A stretch of 64,000 bases of DNA from the NCBI GenBank assembly GCA_937874185.1, contig CALNAK010000022.1, positions 1 through 64,000 of the forward strand, read 5' to 3'. The position numbers were made by a program, and so were the translations under genes. How positions within the stretch are numbered: position 1 is the stretch's first letter; each line of letters starts with the position of its first letter. The notes beneath the pieces were generated by a model, which saw nothing but the letters and a program-made list of their open reading frames with translations, was not told the origin of the DNA and did no database searches. This DNA is from an uncultured Lactobacillus sp. (GTDB lineage Bacteria > Bacillota > Bacilli > Lactobacillales > Lactobacillaceae). Of this stretch, positions 8,324-17,589 are shown piece by piece.

Positions 8324-9623
8324 TCGATTGATCGTCCAGCTGCTATTAGTTGTAGCTGTAGTAACCAGTATTGTCCTATCCTTCTTTATTTGGACCAATA
8401 CGGCCCGTTATCAACGTGGGAAAAATATTGATGTAACATCTGCGCAATCTAACAAAAATGAGATTCCAATGAATCAAGTTATTAGTCCAACTTCAGTTAT
8501 TTGGCATGATGGAACTGATCAACATTTGATTTATAACAGTAACGATAATATTTCTTTAAGTATTCAAAAAGTTATGCAAGATTGGAAAATTGATCAACCT
8601 AAAGAAGTATCTAAAAAAGATGGTGCGTATTACCAGAAGGTTATTCAGGGTAAGAATATGTTACAACTAGTCTATCCAACTTCGATTGCATCAAGTACTT
8701 TTGGATATTTGTTGAATAATGACAGTCTGAAGAACGATAAGGGATATACCTTTAATCGAATTTTGATTAATTTGAAGAATAAAAAAGATCAGAATGTGTA
8801 TTTCGCGAACGACAGTAATTATGCGGTTTATAAAGCTAAAGTAAGAAACGCTTCAGCTGCTCCGATTACTAAATTAGTCTATAAAGCGAATATTAATTTG
8901 AAGATACGTTTGGATATTATGAAGCATGGTGTCTTCACGATATACACCGATCCAATAAAATTAAAATCTTATTCTTATGTAATTAGTGGAAAACAAGATG
9001 GCGAATACTCAACTGCCTTGTTTGACTCTAACAGCAATGGGTTAGTAACTTCAGAAGATAATGGCGTTTATACTTATAATTATGGCGAGTCAAAACGTTT
9101 GATTTCTGACCATAATACTGAAGAATTGACCTTTGAGGATTATACTGATACTTCGGTTCCTAAGACGCAATTTGCTTTCTTACAACGTGGTTATCAAAAG
9201 GTTAATAACTTACAAAATTCTGTATCTAACTTACGTTTGTACAGTGCAGACTGGAAAGATAAAGATTTGATCTTTAGAGAATATGTTGAAGGATTCCCAA
9301 TCTTCAAGAAGAGTCAATTTGGTTCAATTAGAATCAAGTTTAGTCGAAAGGGTAGTTCAGAACATTTCTTAAACAAAGTTCTTGAAGTTCCGGTGCCATC
9401 AAATCAAGCAGCTACCAAGTTGAAGTCCACGACTGAAATATTTAAGGGATTAGAAAGAGTTGGTTATTCACCTAATGATATCCAAGCAGTTGAGGTTGGT
9501 TATCAATGGGAGAACGAAACCGATAATGAAAAAGTTGTCGATTTGAAACCAACGTATTACATTAAAATCTCTAATCACTGGAAACCATACAATGAATGGA
9601 CAAATGAATCTGCGGAGGAATAA
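8313..9623 (+). CDS. walH: WalK regulatory protein WalH (YycH)
   Basis: Single-pass membrane protein that with WalI modulates WalK activity from outside the membrane. The ATG at 8313 is chosen because it follows GGAGGAGAATGG and overlaps the walK end by 11 bases; the frame is open further upstream inside walK but without its own signal. One helix near residues 7-27 (LIVQLLLVVAVVTSIVLSF), then about 400 extracytoplasmic residues without cysteine pairs or enzymatic motifs. 436 residues is normal for YycH. Assignment rests on position plus the short cytoplasmic N-terminus. Confidence 0.9.
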   Translation: MKFSRLIVQLLLVVAVVTSIVLSFFIWTNTARYQRGKNIDVTSAQSNKNEIPMNQVISPTSVIWHDGTDQHLIYNSNDNISLSIQKVMQDWKIDQPKEVSKKDGAYYQKVIQGKNMLQLVYPTSIASSTFGYLLNNDSLKNDKGYTFNRILINLKNKKDQNVYFANDSNYAVYKAKVRNASAAPITKLVYKANINLKIRLDIMKHGVFTIYTDPIKLKSYSYVISGKQDGEYSTALFDSNSNGLVTSEDNGVYTYNYGESKRLISDHNTEELTFEDYTDTSVPKTQFAFLQRGYQKVNNLQNSVSNLRLYSADWKDKDLIFREYVEGFPIFKKSQFGSIRIKFSRKGSSEHFLNKVLEVPVPSNQAATKLKSTTEIFKGLERVGYSPNDIQAVEVGYQWENETDNEKVVDLKPTYYIKISNHWKPYNEWTNESAEE

Positions 9624-9626
9624 TAA

Positions 9627-10442
9627 ATGGATTTTAGAAGAATTGAAGTCATTTTCTTAATAGTATTTTTCTCGCTAGATATCTTTTTATTCTTGTCTTT
9701 CCGTAATAGTCAACAATTGGTTAGCAGCTCCAGTACCAACACTTCAACCGTTGCTGAAATGAAAAAACGTAATATTAGCTTTGGAAGTTTGGATACTAAG
9801 AGTGGCTATGCTTACTACTTAGGTTCGCAACCAGATAATTCTTTGGCTCAAAATATTAGTAAGTTACGTAATCAAGAAGTTCAATATGATGAAGATAGTC
9901 ATAAGATTACAAGTAATTTAAACAGCACAATCGCTGTGACTGCTGCCGATAGAAAAGAAACTATGGATAAATTTATCAAGAGAGATATGAATGTTTTATT
10001 TGGAAAAGATTATAAATATTCACCACAACTTTCAACGACTTCACAAATGGTTTATGTCTTAACAAGGTCATTGGGTGAGGTTTATGATAAAACTGCACAG
10101 TTAGATTTCACTATTGAAGACGGCCGAGTAGTTGGTTATACCCAAACTTACATCAACTCAACGATAATTTTGCATGAAAGACAAGCTGTCAAAAGTGAGA
10201 AAGATGTAATTACTAATCTTTATGCTAATTCTGAAATACCAAACAACTCCAAGATAGCTTATGCCAATTTAGCGTATACTAAATTACTTGAAGCCAAGGA
10301 TAGTACAATTTATATTCCGGTTTGGTTCGTTACAATCAAGAATAAAGATAGTAAAGTTAGTTCAATCAAGAAGATCAATGCCTTTACTGGTAATATCATA
10401 AAAAGTTCAACAACAAATGGAGATAATTATAGTGCCCAATGA
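9627..10442 (+). CDS. walI: WalK regulatory protein WalI (YycI)
   Basis: Partner of WalH, sharing a single N-terminal helix (about 8-26, VIFLIVFFSLDIFLFLSF) and an extracytoplasmic domain of roughly 240 residues. The start is three bases after the walH stop with a GGAGG site inside the walH end. 271 residues is typical. Its last 11 bases overlap the GTG start of walJ, so translation is probably coupled. Confidence 0.9.
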   Translation: MDFRRIEVIFLIVFFSLDIFLFLSFRNSQQLVSSSSTNTSTVAEMKKRNISFGSLDTKSGYAYYLGSQPDNSLAQNISKLRNQEVQYDEDSHKITSNLNSTIAVTAADRKETMDKFIKRDMNVLFGKDYKYSPQLSTTSQMVYVLTRSLGEVYDKTAQLDFTIEDGRVVGYTQTYINSTIILHERQAVKSEKDVITNLYANSEIPNNSKIAYANLAYTKLLEAKDSTIYIPVWFVTIKNKDSKVSSIKKINAFTGNIIKSSTTNGDNYSAQ

Positions 10443-11238
10443 CGATAGTTTGAAAATCAGTGTCCTTGCCAGCAGTAGTTCTGGTAATGTCACGTATATC
10501 GAAACACCTAAGCATCATGTCTTAGTTGATGCCGGGCTTTCCGGTAAAAAGATTAAAGAAGCTATGGAAAGTATTGGTAAAGATATCAATACCGTTGATT
10601 CACTTTTTGTGACTCATGAACATACAGATCACATTAAAGGTGTGGGTGTTTTAGCTCGACGTTACAACTTGAATGTTTACGCTAATGAAAAAACTTGGGA
10701 AGCTATGTTACCAAAAATTGGTAAGATTCCCGAAGATGAAATAAATGTTTTTGAACATAATAAGATTATGTCCTTGGATGACTTGGATATTGAAAGTTTT
10801 GCCGTATCACATGATGCAATCGATCCCCAATTTTATAAGTTCTACCATAATGGAAAAGAATTTGTGATCTTAACTGATACTGGGTATGTGTCTGAACGGA
10901 TTCAGAAGACGATTGAGAATGCCGACGGGTATCTGTTGGAATGTAACCATGATGTCGAAATGTTACGTGAGGGAATCTATCCTTGGCCTTTGAAGCAACG
11001 TATCCTTAGTGATAGAGGTCATTTATCAAATGAAGATGGTGCCCATACTTTGATGGATGTGATTGGTAACAATACCAAACAAATTTATCTTGGTCACTTG
11101 AGTCATGAGAATAATACTAAGAAAGTAGCTCGGACTGAAGTAACTCAAGTATTGGAAGACCATGATTTTGCGGTTGGTCATGATTTCAAGATCCATGATA
11201 CTGACCCAGCAATTGCTGATCCGTTGATTGCTTTGTAA
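10432..11238 (+). CDS. walJ: Metallo-beta-lactamase fold hydrolase WalJ (YycJ)
   Basis: Cytosolic metallo-beta-lactamase fold protein conserved in the wal operon, associated with DNA or cell-division functions in other Firmicutes. THEHTDH near residue 60 is the HxHxDH metal motif; later histidines (SHD, CNHD, GHLS) complete the site. I place the start at GTG 10432 because GGAG lies nine bases before it and the product then begins MPNDDSLKISVLASSSSGN, like its relatives; an ATG 15 bases upstream has no such site. 268 residues. Confidence 0.9.
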   Translation: MPNDDSLKISVLASSSSGNVTYIETPKHHVLVDAGLSGKKIKEAMESIGKDINTVDSLFVTHEHTDHIKGVGVLARRYNLNVYANEKTWEAMLPKIGKIPEDEINVFEHNKIMSLDDLDIESFAVSHDAIDPQFYKFYHNGKEFVILTDTGYVSERIQKTIENADGYLLECNHDVEMLREGIYPWPLKQRILSDRGHLSNEDGAHTLMDVIGNNTKQIYLGHLSHENNTKKVARTEVTQVLEDHDFAVGHDFKIHDTDPAIADPLIAL

Positions 11239-11253
11239 GACGATAACAAATAA

Positions 11254-11296
11254 ATCATAAGTCTTTCATAATTTTTTCATAGTTTAACGTTATATT
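11254..11296 (+). promoter_or_regulatory. htrA promoter with phased OmpR-type half-sites
   Basis: ATCATA (11254), TTCATA (11265) and TTCATA (11276) repeat at exactly 11 bp, then 9 bp lead to TATATT (11291-11296). There is no good -35 box, as in activator-dependent promoters. The same half-site and the same 9-bp distance recur before two small RNAs at 49.2 and 50.7 kb. The regulator is not proven; WalR, a CiaR-like or a PhoP-like regulator are candidates. Confidence 0.65.
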
Positions 11297-11339
11297 AGAG
11301 ATAGTAAATTTATAGTGAATGCGGGGAAGTGAAAATTAT

Positions 11340-12740
11340 ATGAATAATGATAATAATGACAAACCTGAATCAAGAGTAGAAGAAAAGAAACGTGGTTCAA
11401 AATTGAATTCTGGAAACAACTCTTTGCTTAAGACGGGAATTGTAGCATTTATTTCCGCAGCCTTAGGTGTTGTAATTGCATTTGCAGGATTCACATATTT
11501 TGGCGGAACTAATAATTCTGAAACATCTGCTAGTAACGGTTCACCTGGTACAACACAAGTAAGTAACACCAAAGTCAATACAACAAGTACAATGTCTGGT
11601 GCTTACAAAAAAGTTAATGGAGCTGTTGTTTCCGTAATCAATTTGCAGAAACAAAAGGAACAAAGCTCCGGTGACGGCAGTATTTCATCTATTTTCGGCG
11701 ATTTGTTTGGTGATAGTGGTAGTGATGAAAATGGTTCATCAAGTAATCAAGCCGATGATAATAGTGGTGACAATAGTAATTCTGATTCAAACTCAGATTC
11801 TAGTGCAGACTCTAATTCATCAGATTCTTCTAACAGCAGTAAGTTACAAGAATACAGTGAAGGTTCTGGTGTCATCTATGCTAAGCAAAATGGTAAAGGT
11901 TATATCGTAACTAATAACCATGTTGTTTCTGGCTCAGATTCACTAGAAATCATTTTGGAAGATGGTACTAAAGTTGCTGCTAAATTAGTCGGTACTGATA
12001 CCGCAACCGATTTGGCTGTTTTGGAAATACCTGGAAGTAAAGTTCCAGCAACTGCTTCGTTTGGTAATTCTGATAATGTCACACCTGGTGACCCAGTAAT
12101 CGCTATTGGTTCTCCATTAGGTAGTGAGTACGCTACAACAGTTACCCAAGGTATCATTTCAGCCACAAACAGAACTGTAACAACTCAAGACCAAAATACC
12201 GGACAAGCAACCGGTGAAGCAACAGTTCTTCAAACAGATGCTGCCATTAATCCTGGTAACTCTGGTGGTCCATTAGTTAATGCCGTTGGTCAAATCGTTG
12301 GTATTAACTCAATGAAGTTAGCTTCAAATACTGATGGCTCTTCAGTTGAAGGGATGGGCTTTGCTATTCCAAGTAACGAAGTTGTGAAGATTATCAATCA
12401 ACTAGTTGAAAATGGTAAAGTTGAAAGACCATCATTAGGTATCAAAGTCTTAGACCTTGATCAAATTACTGATGATTCACAATCCAGTTTGAAGCTACCT
12501 AAGAGCGTAACTAAAGGTGTTGTAGTTTACAGCACAACAAGTGGATCAGTTGCTAAGGCAGCTGGTATGAAGAAGTACGATGTAATTGTTAAGTTAGGTA
12601 ATAAGACCGTTTCATCAGTCGCTGACTTACATACAGCACTATATTCACACTCAGTTGGTGATACCGTCAGCGTTCAATACTACCGTAACGGCAAGTTGAG
12701 CACAGCTAAGGTACATTTAACTAAAAAGACTGCAGAATAA
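11340..12740 (+). CDS. htrA: Membrane-anchored serine protease HtrA (DegP/DegQ family)
   Basis: Surface quality-control protease. I use ATG 11340 (GGGGAAG site ten bases before) rather than an in-frame ATG at 11319. Order: charged cytoplasmic tail, membrane helix (about 25-48), a low-complexity Ser/Asn/Asp/Gly linker (about 105-160), trypsin-like domain with His in TNNHVV, Asp in DTATDLAVL and Ser in GNSGGPL, and one C-terminal PDZ domain. 466 residues; the long acidic linker makes it a little longer than many homologues. It has its own promoter with phased regulator half-sites and its own terminator, so it is a separate unit from walJ. Confidence 0.95.
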   Translation: MNNDNNDKPESRVEEKKRGSKLNSGNNSLLKTGIVAFISAALGVVIAFAGFTYFGGTNNSETSASNGSPGTTQVSNTKVNTTSTMSGAYKKVNGAVVSVINLQKQKEQSSGDGSISSIFGDLFGDSGSDENGSSSNQADDNSGDNSNSDSNSDSSADSNSSDSSNSSKLQEYSEGSGVIYAKQNGKGYIVTNNHVVSGSDSLEIILEDGTKVAAKLVGTDTATDLAVLEIPGSKVPATASFGNSDNVTPGDPVIAIGSPLGSEYATTVTQGIISATNRTVTTQDQNTGQATGEATVLQTDAAINPGNSGGPLVNAVGQIVGINSMKLASNTDGSSVEGMGFAIPSNEVVKIINQLVENGKVERPSLGIKVLDLDQITDDSQSSLKLPKSVTKGVVVYSTTSGSVAKAAGMKKYDVIVKLGNKTVSSVADLHTALYSHSVGDTVSVQYYRNGKLSTAKVHLTKKTAE

Positions 12741-12749
12741 ATAATTTAA

Positions 12750-12788
12750 GCGTGAAACCAAGTAATACTGGTTTCACGCTTTTTTTTG
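12750..12788 (+). terminator. htrA terminator
   Basis: AAGCGTGAAACCA pairs with TGGTTTCACGCTT, seven-base loop, then a run of eight T. Confidence 0.9.
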
Positions 12789-12848
12789 AACAATAAATTT
12801 CATTTACTAGATTTATTTCGGATTCTCAAAAGCTTAATAAACAAGCGG

Positions 12849-13045
12849 TTATCCACAGATGTGGAAAACGTGTGTATAAGTCTTAAAAATTCAGAAAAGC
12901 CGTTGTAGAAAAGTTATCCACAAAATTACCCACAGCTGTTAACAACTAGTATCAATGTAAATTGTGTTTTTTGTAAATTACTATTATACCAACAAAAGAA
13001 AACAGTTACACAAAATTATACAAACTTTTATTTTACGGTGTATAA
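12849..13045. promoter_or_regulatory. DnaA-box cluster between htrA and rlmH
   Basis: Perfect or near-perfect 9-mers: TTATCCACA at 12849 and 12914, TTATACACA on minus at 12871-12879, and one-mismatch boxes at 12860 (minus), 12926 (TTACCCACA) and 13037 (minus, TTATACACC), in A+T-rich DNA. No dnaA or dnaN is beside it. This block of genes lies near oriC in relatives, so it may titrate DnaA or help initiation; the role is an inference. Confidence 0.6.
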
Positions 13046-13132
13046 GTAAATTGCCATGATAATTCGTTTTTTAGAAATGATTTGGCATAGCGCCGATTAT
13101 TCCGTATTATAGGGATTGAGGAGATTTCTATT

Positions 13133-13612
13133 ATGAATATTAAAGTTGTAACAGTTGGTAAACTTAAAGAAAAGTACTTCAAGGCCGGTATTGCTGAATA
13201 CGCAAAGCGTCTGGGAGCCTTTTGTAAGTTTCAAATCGTTGAGTGTCCAGATGAGAAAGCACCAGAGAATCTAAGCGAAGCCCAAGATGAAAAAGTTAAA
13301 CAAATCGAGGGAGAACGAATATTAGATAAAATCAAAGATAAGGAATACGTGATTTTACTTGATTTACGTGGTAAAGAATTAACTTCTGAGGAAATGGCTA
13401 AGAAGATTGATGACTTATCCACATATGGAACATCTGATATTACTTTTGTTATTGGTGGTTCCCTTGGAGTTAGTCCGGAAGTAACTAAACGTGCTGATTT
13501 CAGTATTTGTTTCGGTAAGTTTACCTTGCCACATCAATTGATGCGTTTGGTTTTGACTGAACAGATCTATCGTTCATTTATGATTATTAATCATCGGACT
13601 TATCATAAGTAA
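13133..13612 (+). CDS. rlmH: 23S rRNA (pseudouridine1915-N3)-methyltransferase RlmH
   Basis: SPOUT-class methyltransferase acting on pseudouridine 1915 of 23S rRNA in the 70S ribosome. 159 residues, the standard size. It shows the cofactor-knot motif FVIGGSLGVS near residue 105 and the family-typical C-terminus PHQLMRLVLTEQIYRSF ending HRTYHK. GAGGAG precedes the ATG. It closes the conserved wal-htrA-rlmH block and is followed at once by a long hairpin of family 2. Confidence 0.97.
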   Translation: MNIKVVTVGKLKEKYFKAGIAEYAKRLGAFCKFQIVECPDEKAPENLSEAQDEKVKQIEGERILDKIKDKEYVILLDLRGKELTSEEMAKKIDDLSTYGTSDITFVIGGSLGVSPEVTKRADFSICFGKFTLPHQLMRLVLTEQIYRSFMIINHRTYHK

Positions 13613-13648
13613 AAGTACGTAATGGGTGGTGTTTTTTGCCGCTCTCCA

Positions 13649-13795
13649 CAAGAAAGAAAAAATGGCTGGAACATAGCGGGCACAACTTGAAATCAATTCC
13701 AAAGTTCGGAATTGTTTCCAAGATTGGCCTTTCACTAAATTAGCAAAGTACACTAATTAAGTGAAATTTCGCTATTGAGCCATTTTTCTTTCTTG
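13649..13795. repeat. Long-hairpin element family 2, copy 1
   Basis: CAAGAAAGAAAAAATGGCT pairs with AGCCATTTTTCTTTCTTG around a conserved core TGGAACATAGCGGGCAC on the left arm and CGCTATTGAG on the right; the inside holds further pairs (CAATTCC/GGAATTG, TTTCACT/AGTGAAA). Related copies lie at 50794 and 56134. It sits in the 3' region of rlmH. Confidence 0.75.
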
Positions 13796-13946
13796 TTCCG
13801 AGCTAGTTTGATTCCTGTAATCAGTTTGAATTTTAAATAAAAGTCACTAATCCTTTTATCCTAATTAATTATAGGGGTAATGGAATTAGTGTCTTTTACT
13901 ATATCTATAAAAGATAAATGGAGATACTCAACTAGTTTTGAAAAGA

Positions 13947-14001
13947 AACTACACACTATTCTAAAGGGACTAACTGAAGGAAGGACCCTTATTGTGTAGT
14001 C
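13947..14001 (-). terminator. phzF-type gene terminator
   Basis: On minus, ACTACACAATAAGGG pairs with CCCTTTAGAATAGTGTGTAGT and is followed by TTTCTTTTC. Confidence 0.65.
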
Positions 14002-14014
14002 TATCTTTTGTAAA

Positions 14015-14914
14015 TTATATTTCAATCGTAGTAGAGAATGCGATAACTGCATCCCCAACGATTTGAATTTTAACGGGTTTATTATTATCCAGATAAACGC
14101 GAACTTTCATTGAACCTGTACGATTGATTTTCTCTCCTTGAATTGCTGTGAATTCAAAGATATCGCTTGTTGGTGTAACGATACCGTACTTAATAAAATA
14201 AGCACCCAAAGGTCCATTAGCATTGCCGGTAACTGGATCCTCGTTGATTCCGTTGGCAGGTGAGAACATTCTTCCGTGAACTAGGGTGTTTTCATTAGGT
14301 GTCATGGTAAAAACGAAATAACCGTTACAGTTTATTTTTGGAGTAATGGATTTCAGATGTGCTAAATCCGGTGTCAGGTTATTTAAAGTTTCTTGATTAT
14401 CAATGCAGATCATAACTTTTGGAGCACCAGTTGAGGCAATTGCCATTGGACAATCTTTATTTAATTGTTCTTTCTTTAAACCGAGAGCCTCAATAATTTC
14501 TGTTTGGAGTGAGTCTGATAAGGGTTCTTCAACAGAAATTTTTCCTTGGGTCATTGTAATTTGATATGAATCATTTTGTTTAAGAATATCAATCGGTAAA
14601 TTACCGGCACCAGTTTGTTGCACAAATGTTTGGGAATCTAAATTATTTTCCATGGCCCGAACGAAATTAGCACCGATTGTGGCATGTCCACAAATAGGCA
14701 CTTCCATGGTTGGCGTGAAAAATCTTATTCGAATATCGGCATCTTTAGTTGATGGTTGGCAGATAAAGGCCGTTTCGGAATTATTAAGTTCTCGGGCAAT
14801 TTGTTGCATTTGTTGGTCGGTCAAATCATCAGCGTTGGTAACTACTCCAGCCGGATTTCCAGCTAATTTAGTTTTGGTAAAGGCGTCGACTTGATAAATT
14901 TGGTATTTTTTCAA
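14015..14914 (-). CDS. PhzF-family isomerase
   Basis: PhzF/DDMT-like protein of the diaminopimelate-epimerase fold. It carries the family signatures QVDAFT near the start, LAGNPAGVV, the glutamate motif NNSETAFI, CGHATIGA and a late GNANGPLGAYF. The substrate in lactobacilli is unknown. The start is debatable: the frame runs to ATG 14962 and ATG 14932, but neither has a good Shine-Dalgarno, while TTG 14914 has GAAGG eleven bases before and gives a product of 299 residues beginning MKKYQIYQVDAFT, as in relatives. It stands alone, with its own terminator, divergent from the SLAP protein gene. Confidence 0.88.
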   Translation of the reverse strand: MKKYQIYQVDAFTKTKLAGNPAGVVTNADDLTDQQMQQIARELNNSETAFICQPSTKDADIRIRFFTPTMEVPICGHATIGANFVRAMENNLDSQTFVQQTGAGNLPIDILKQNDSYQITMTQGKISVEEPLSDSLQTEIIEALGLKKEQLNKDCPMAIASTGAPKVMICIDNQETLNNLTPDLAHLKSITPKINCNGYFVFTMTPNENTLVHGRMFSPANGINEDPVTGNANGPLGAYFIKYGIVTPTSDIFEFTAIQGEKINRTGSMKVRVYLDNNKPVKIQIVGDAVIAFSTTIEI

Positions 14915-15038
14915 AATTAATTTTTCCTTCATATAAAGTATTAAGTTTTGGTAGCGATTCATGATTATCCGTTGTAAGAATATAGATTAAATATAAACTA
15001 ATTATAGAGTCAAAGTTAAGTATATTGGGGATAATAAA

Positions 15039-16382
15039 ATGAGAAATAAGAAGAGTAATATTTTAGTAGCTTCAGCAGTCGCAATTATGTTAGCACCAGC
15101 TGCTTTGGGTGCATTGCCACAACAAGATGTCCAAGCTGCAAGTGGATTGTCAGGCTTAGTTGGAACTATCAGACGTGGCGCAGGTCAAATTGTAGATGAT
15201 AATGGCAATAGTACTAACGCTACTTTACCTAACTTCAGCTCATGGCAATTAGGCCAATATAAAAGAATGCGCGGCGAAATGTATTATCAAGTCGCTACGA
15301 ATCAATGGGTTGCCGTTACAGCAATGGATATCGCCGATAATGGCCAAAAGATTAGCTTAAACGTTACTAATTATGATCCATCATTGATCAATGTTGGTAC
15401 TGTCGGCAGTAATGCCGCTATTATGAATAATTCTGGTGTCACAACTGGTAGTTTACCTGTTGGTAGCAAGTGGAGATTAGGTCAACTAGCTACAATTAAA
15501 GGTGCACCTGCTTTTGAAGTTGGAACTAACCAATGGATTGCTGCATCTTCTGTAACAAGTATGACATCAAGTGATACAAGTAGCCAAGCTATTCCAACTA
15601 AAGATACTAATGCAAATAGTGAAACTAATTCTGTTATGGGAAAAATTGGAACAGTCGCAATTGCTGCCCCAGTATATGACATTAACGGAAAACCAGTCTC
15701 ACTAACTTTGGAAAAAGGTAGTCAGTGGAAATTAGGTACGATGGTTCGTATCAACGGTATTCCATATGTTCAAGTTGCCACAAATGAATATGTTCTTGGT
15801 GCATACATGAATTATTCTGGTAACACAAATACAAGTACAACCACTGATACATCAACACAAACTGATGCACCATACATTACGGCCAATCTTAATGCCGGTA
15901 AAACTGGAACAACAACATCAAGCTTAGCAATCGTTGATAATAATGGTAAAAGTACCGGAGCTACATTACCAGCTGGCCAATGGAAACTTGGTAGAATATT
16001 GAAAGCTGATAAAGTTGCATACTTTGAAGTTGGAAATAATGAATGGGTCACAGCTGCTTTTGTCAAGATTAATAACAGTAGTACAACAACACCTGCAACA
16101 CATACCAATACAGGTATTCCAACACCAGGTAACGGATTAGTTGGTAGAACGAACGTTGCTCAAAAGACATATGACACTTCAACAAATACTAATGGTCAAA
16201 CTTTGAAGGCAAATACTTCTTGGAAGATTTCTAAGGTAGTAGTTAACAAATATGGTTCATATTGGGGTCAAATTTCAACTAACGAATGGGTTTGGATCAC
16301 AAATGTTACATTGAATAGTGGATTAAACTTGAAAGATTACGCTGAACTTGAACCAGACTTTGCTTTGAATATTGCAAAATAG
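15039..16382 (+). CDS. SLAP-repeat surface protein
   Basis: Secreted surface protein. A signal peptide (about 1-33, ending DVQAAS) is followed by five repeats of about 70-75 residues, each with a GxV start, a DxNG or NNSG turn, a WKLG or WRLG strand and a YxQVATNxW or FEVGTNQW end, which is the SLAP (surface layer protein) pattern. Ser/Thr/Asn-rich linkers separate repeats. SLAP domains bind cell-wall polymers and hold the protein non-covalently; no enzyme domain or LPxTG motif is seen in its 447 residues. Possibly a structural or adhesion protein. It ends against a family 1 hairpin element. Confidence 0.88.
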   Translation: MRNKKSNILVASAVAIMLAPAALGALPQQDVQAASGLSGLVGTIRRGAGQIVDDNGNSTNATLPNFSSWQLGQYKRMRGEMYYQVATNQWVAVTAMDIADNGQKISLNVTNYDPSLINVGTVGSNAAIMNNSGVTTGSLPVGSKWRLGQLATIKGAPAFEVGTNQWIAASSVTSMTSSDTSSQAIPTKDTNANSETNSVMGKIGTVAIAAPVYDINGKPVSLTLEKGSQWKLGTMVRINGIPYVQVATNEYVLGAYMNYSGNTNTSTTTDTSTQTDAPYITANLNAGKTGTTTSSLAIVDNNGKSTGATLPAGQWKLGRILKADKVAYFEVGNNEWVTAAFVKINNSSTTTPATHTNTGIPTPGNGLVGRTNVAQKTYDTSTNTNGQTLKANTSWKISKVVVNKYGSYWGQISTNEWVWITNVTLNSGLNLKDYAELEPDFALNIAK

Positions 16383-16387
16383 ATAGC

Positions 16388-16551
16388 AGAGAGCGGAGCA
16401 AGGGCGGTTAGCCCACGAGGATTTACATGATATTTGGAATTGACCACGTAGTGGTCGAGGCCGGATATTAGGTAAACCGGAATGGGTTGCCCTTGTGTAG
16501 CTCGTTTTAGTCAGATAGCGAAACAGGAGTTGTACTGTATAGCTCGTTTTT
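16388..16551 (+). repeat. Long-hairpin element family 1, one unit plus remnant (locus B)
   Basis: Full unit 16388-16508, starting AGAGAGCGG six bases after the gene's stop. It resembles the second unit of locus A, but the tip reads GACCACGTAGTGGTC instead of ACTCACGTAGTGAGT, a fully compensated change. A shrunken copy (ACAGGAGTTGTACTGT and AGCTCGTTTT) follows at about 16513-16551. Confidence 0.85.
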
Positions 16552-16580
16552 AATAGTAAAATTAAATTTAAACAAATCAA

Positions 16581-16627
16581 AAATACCTACACTTCAAAAT
16601 TACGTAAATTTTGAAGTGTAGGTATTT
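16581..16627. terminator. Bidirectional terminator
   Basis: AAATACCTACACTTCAAAAT and its perfect complement with a seven-base loop, A/T tails on both sides; shared by the SLAP gene and the nucleoside hydrolase. Confidence 0.85.
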
Positions 16628-16637
16628 TATTTTGAAA

Positions 16638-17576
16638 TTATTTATTGTAGCTTTCTAATGAGTCAAAAATGAATTTAACAAAAGCTTCACGGTCAACGTC
16701 TTCCAGAACCTTGATACTGTTCTTCTGGGGAGCGTCTGTTCTTCTATCTGGATAAGTCATACCACGATATTGATCGTTGGTTAGACAGACATCCATCGAG
16801 TAATTAGTACTCTTAGTGAACAATTCCGGAGCAATTAAACTGATAACAGCACAGGCATCATGAATTGGGATTTTCGTCATGCCTTTTTCCAATTCAGCCT
16901 TAGTATAGAAATTCAAAATTGAACTAGCCATGACACCAACGGGTCCAAGGTCCTTGATTTTAGCAATCTCATCCATTGTTATATAGGCTTTGTTTTCAGT
17001 TAGATTTAATCCTGACAAGGTAATAGGAAGTCCGGAATTGAAGACAATATCCATTGCCTCTGGGTCAACATAAGCGTTGAATTCGGCAGCTAGAGTGATA
17101 TTTCCTTGTAAAGTTGAACCACCCATAATATAAATATGTTCGATTTTTTCCTTAACATCAGGGAAAGTCTTTAGCAGCAATGCAACGTTAGTTAGTGGTG
17201 CAGTTGCGACTAGATTAATTTTTTCATTACTTTTAGAAATACGGTCGTACATGTATGTAACGGCGTTATGGCTAGTTAAAGGATAGTCTTGGCTATTCTC
17301 TGGGAAATCGTAGCCATCCATACCAGTTTTTCCGTGAATTTCACCAGCTGTTTCAATTGGTTTAACTAGTGGGGCTGCTTGACCAGATGCAAGTTCCGCA
17401 TGTGATCCTAAAAATGTTAAAAGTTTCTTGGCGTTTTTAGTAACGTATTCGAGTTTTACATTACCACCAACAGTTGTTACACCGACTAAGTCGGCCTTAT
17501 CGGGATGTGCTAGTAAAACTGTTAGTGCAATAGCGTCATCAATACCAGGATCACAATCCATAATTACTTTTGTCAT
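16638..17576 (-). CDS. Ribonucleoside hydrolase (IUNH family)
   Basis: Cytosolic nucleoside hydrolase that splits ribonucleosides to base and ribose. The calcium-binding signature DCDPGIDDA begins at residue 7; a second Asp for calcium lies in PIHDACAV near 235; NVALLLKTFPD and the GG loop IYIMGGST are also typical. 312 residues is standard. Purine or pyrimidine preference cannot be told. It follows a marR-type gene by 13 bases, so the regulator probably controls nucleoside salvage or is at least co-transcribed. Confidence 0.93.
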   Translation of the reverse strand: MTKVIMDCDPGIDDAIALTVLLAHPDKADLVGVTTVGGNVKLEYVTKNAKKLLTFLGSHAELASGQAAPLVKPIETAGEIHGKTGMDGYDFPENSQDYPLTSHNAVTYMYDRISKSNEKINLVATAPLTNVALLLKTFPDVKEKIEHIYIMGGSTLQGNITLAAEFNAYVDPEAMDIVFNSGLPITLSGLNLTENKAYITMDEIAKIKDLGPVGVMASSILNFYTKAELEKGMTKIPIHDACAVISLIAPELFTKSTNYSMDVCLTNDQYRGMTYPDRRTDAPQKNSIKVLEDVDREAFVKFIFDSLESYNK

Positions 17577-17589
17577 TAATATTAGTACC

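Noticed and set aside
11336..12166. Antisense frames across htrA
   Set aside because: Shadows of the coding strand in the Ser/Asn/Asp-rich linker; no start signals or domains.
12741..13132. Chromosomal origin oriC
   Set aside because: DnaA boxes are present but dnaA, dnaN and a clear unwinding region are not; called a DnaA-box cluster only.
13649..13795. 6S RNA
   Set aside because: Long hairpin shape fits loosely, but three related copies with unrelated outer stems and no -10-like open bubble argue against it.
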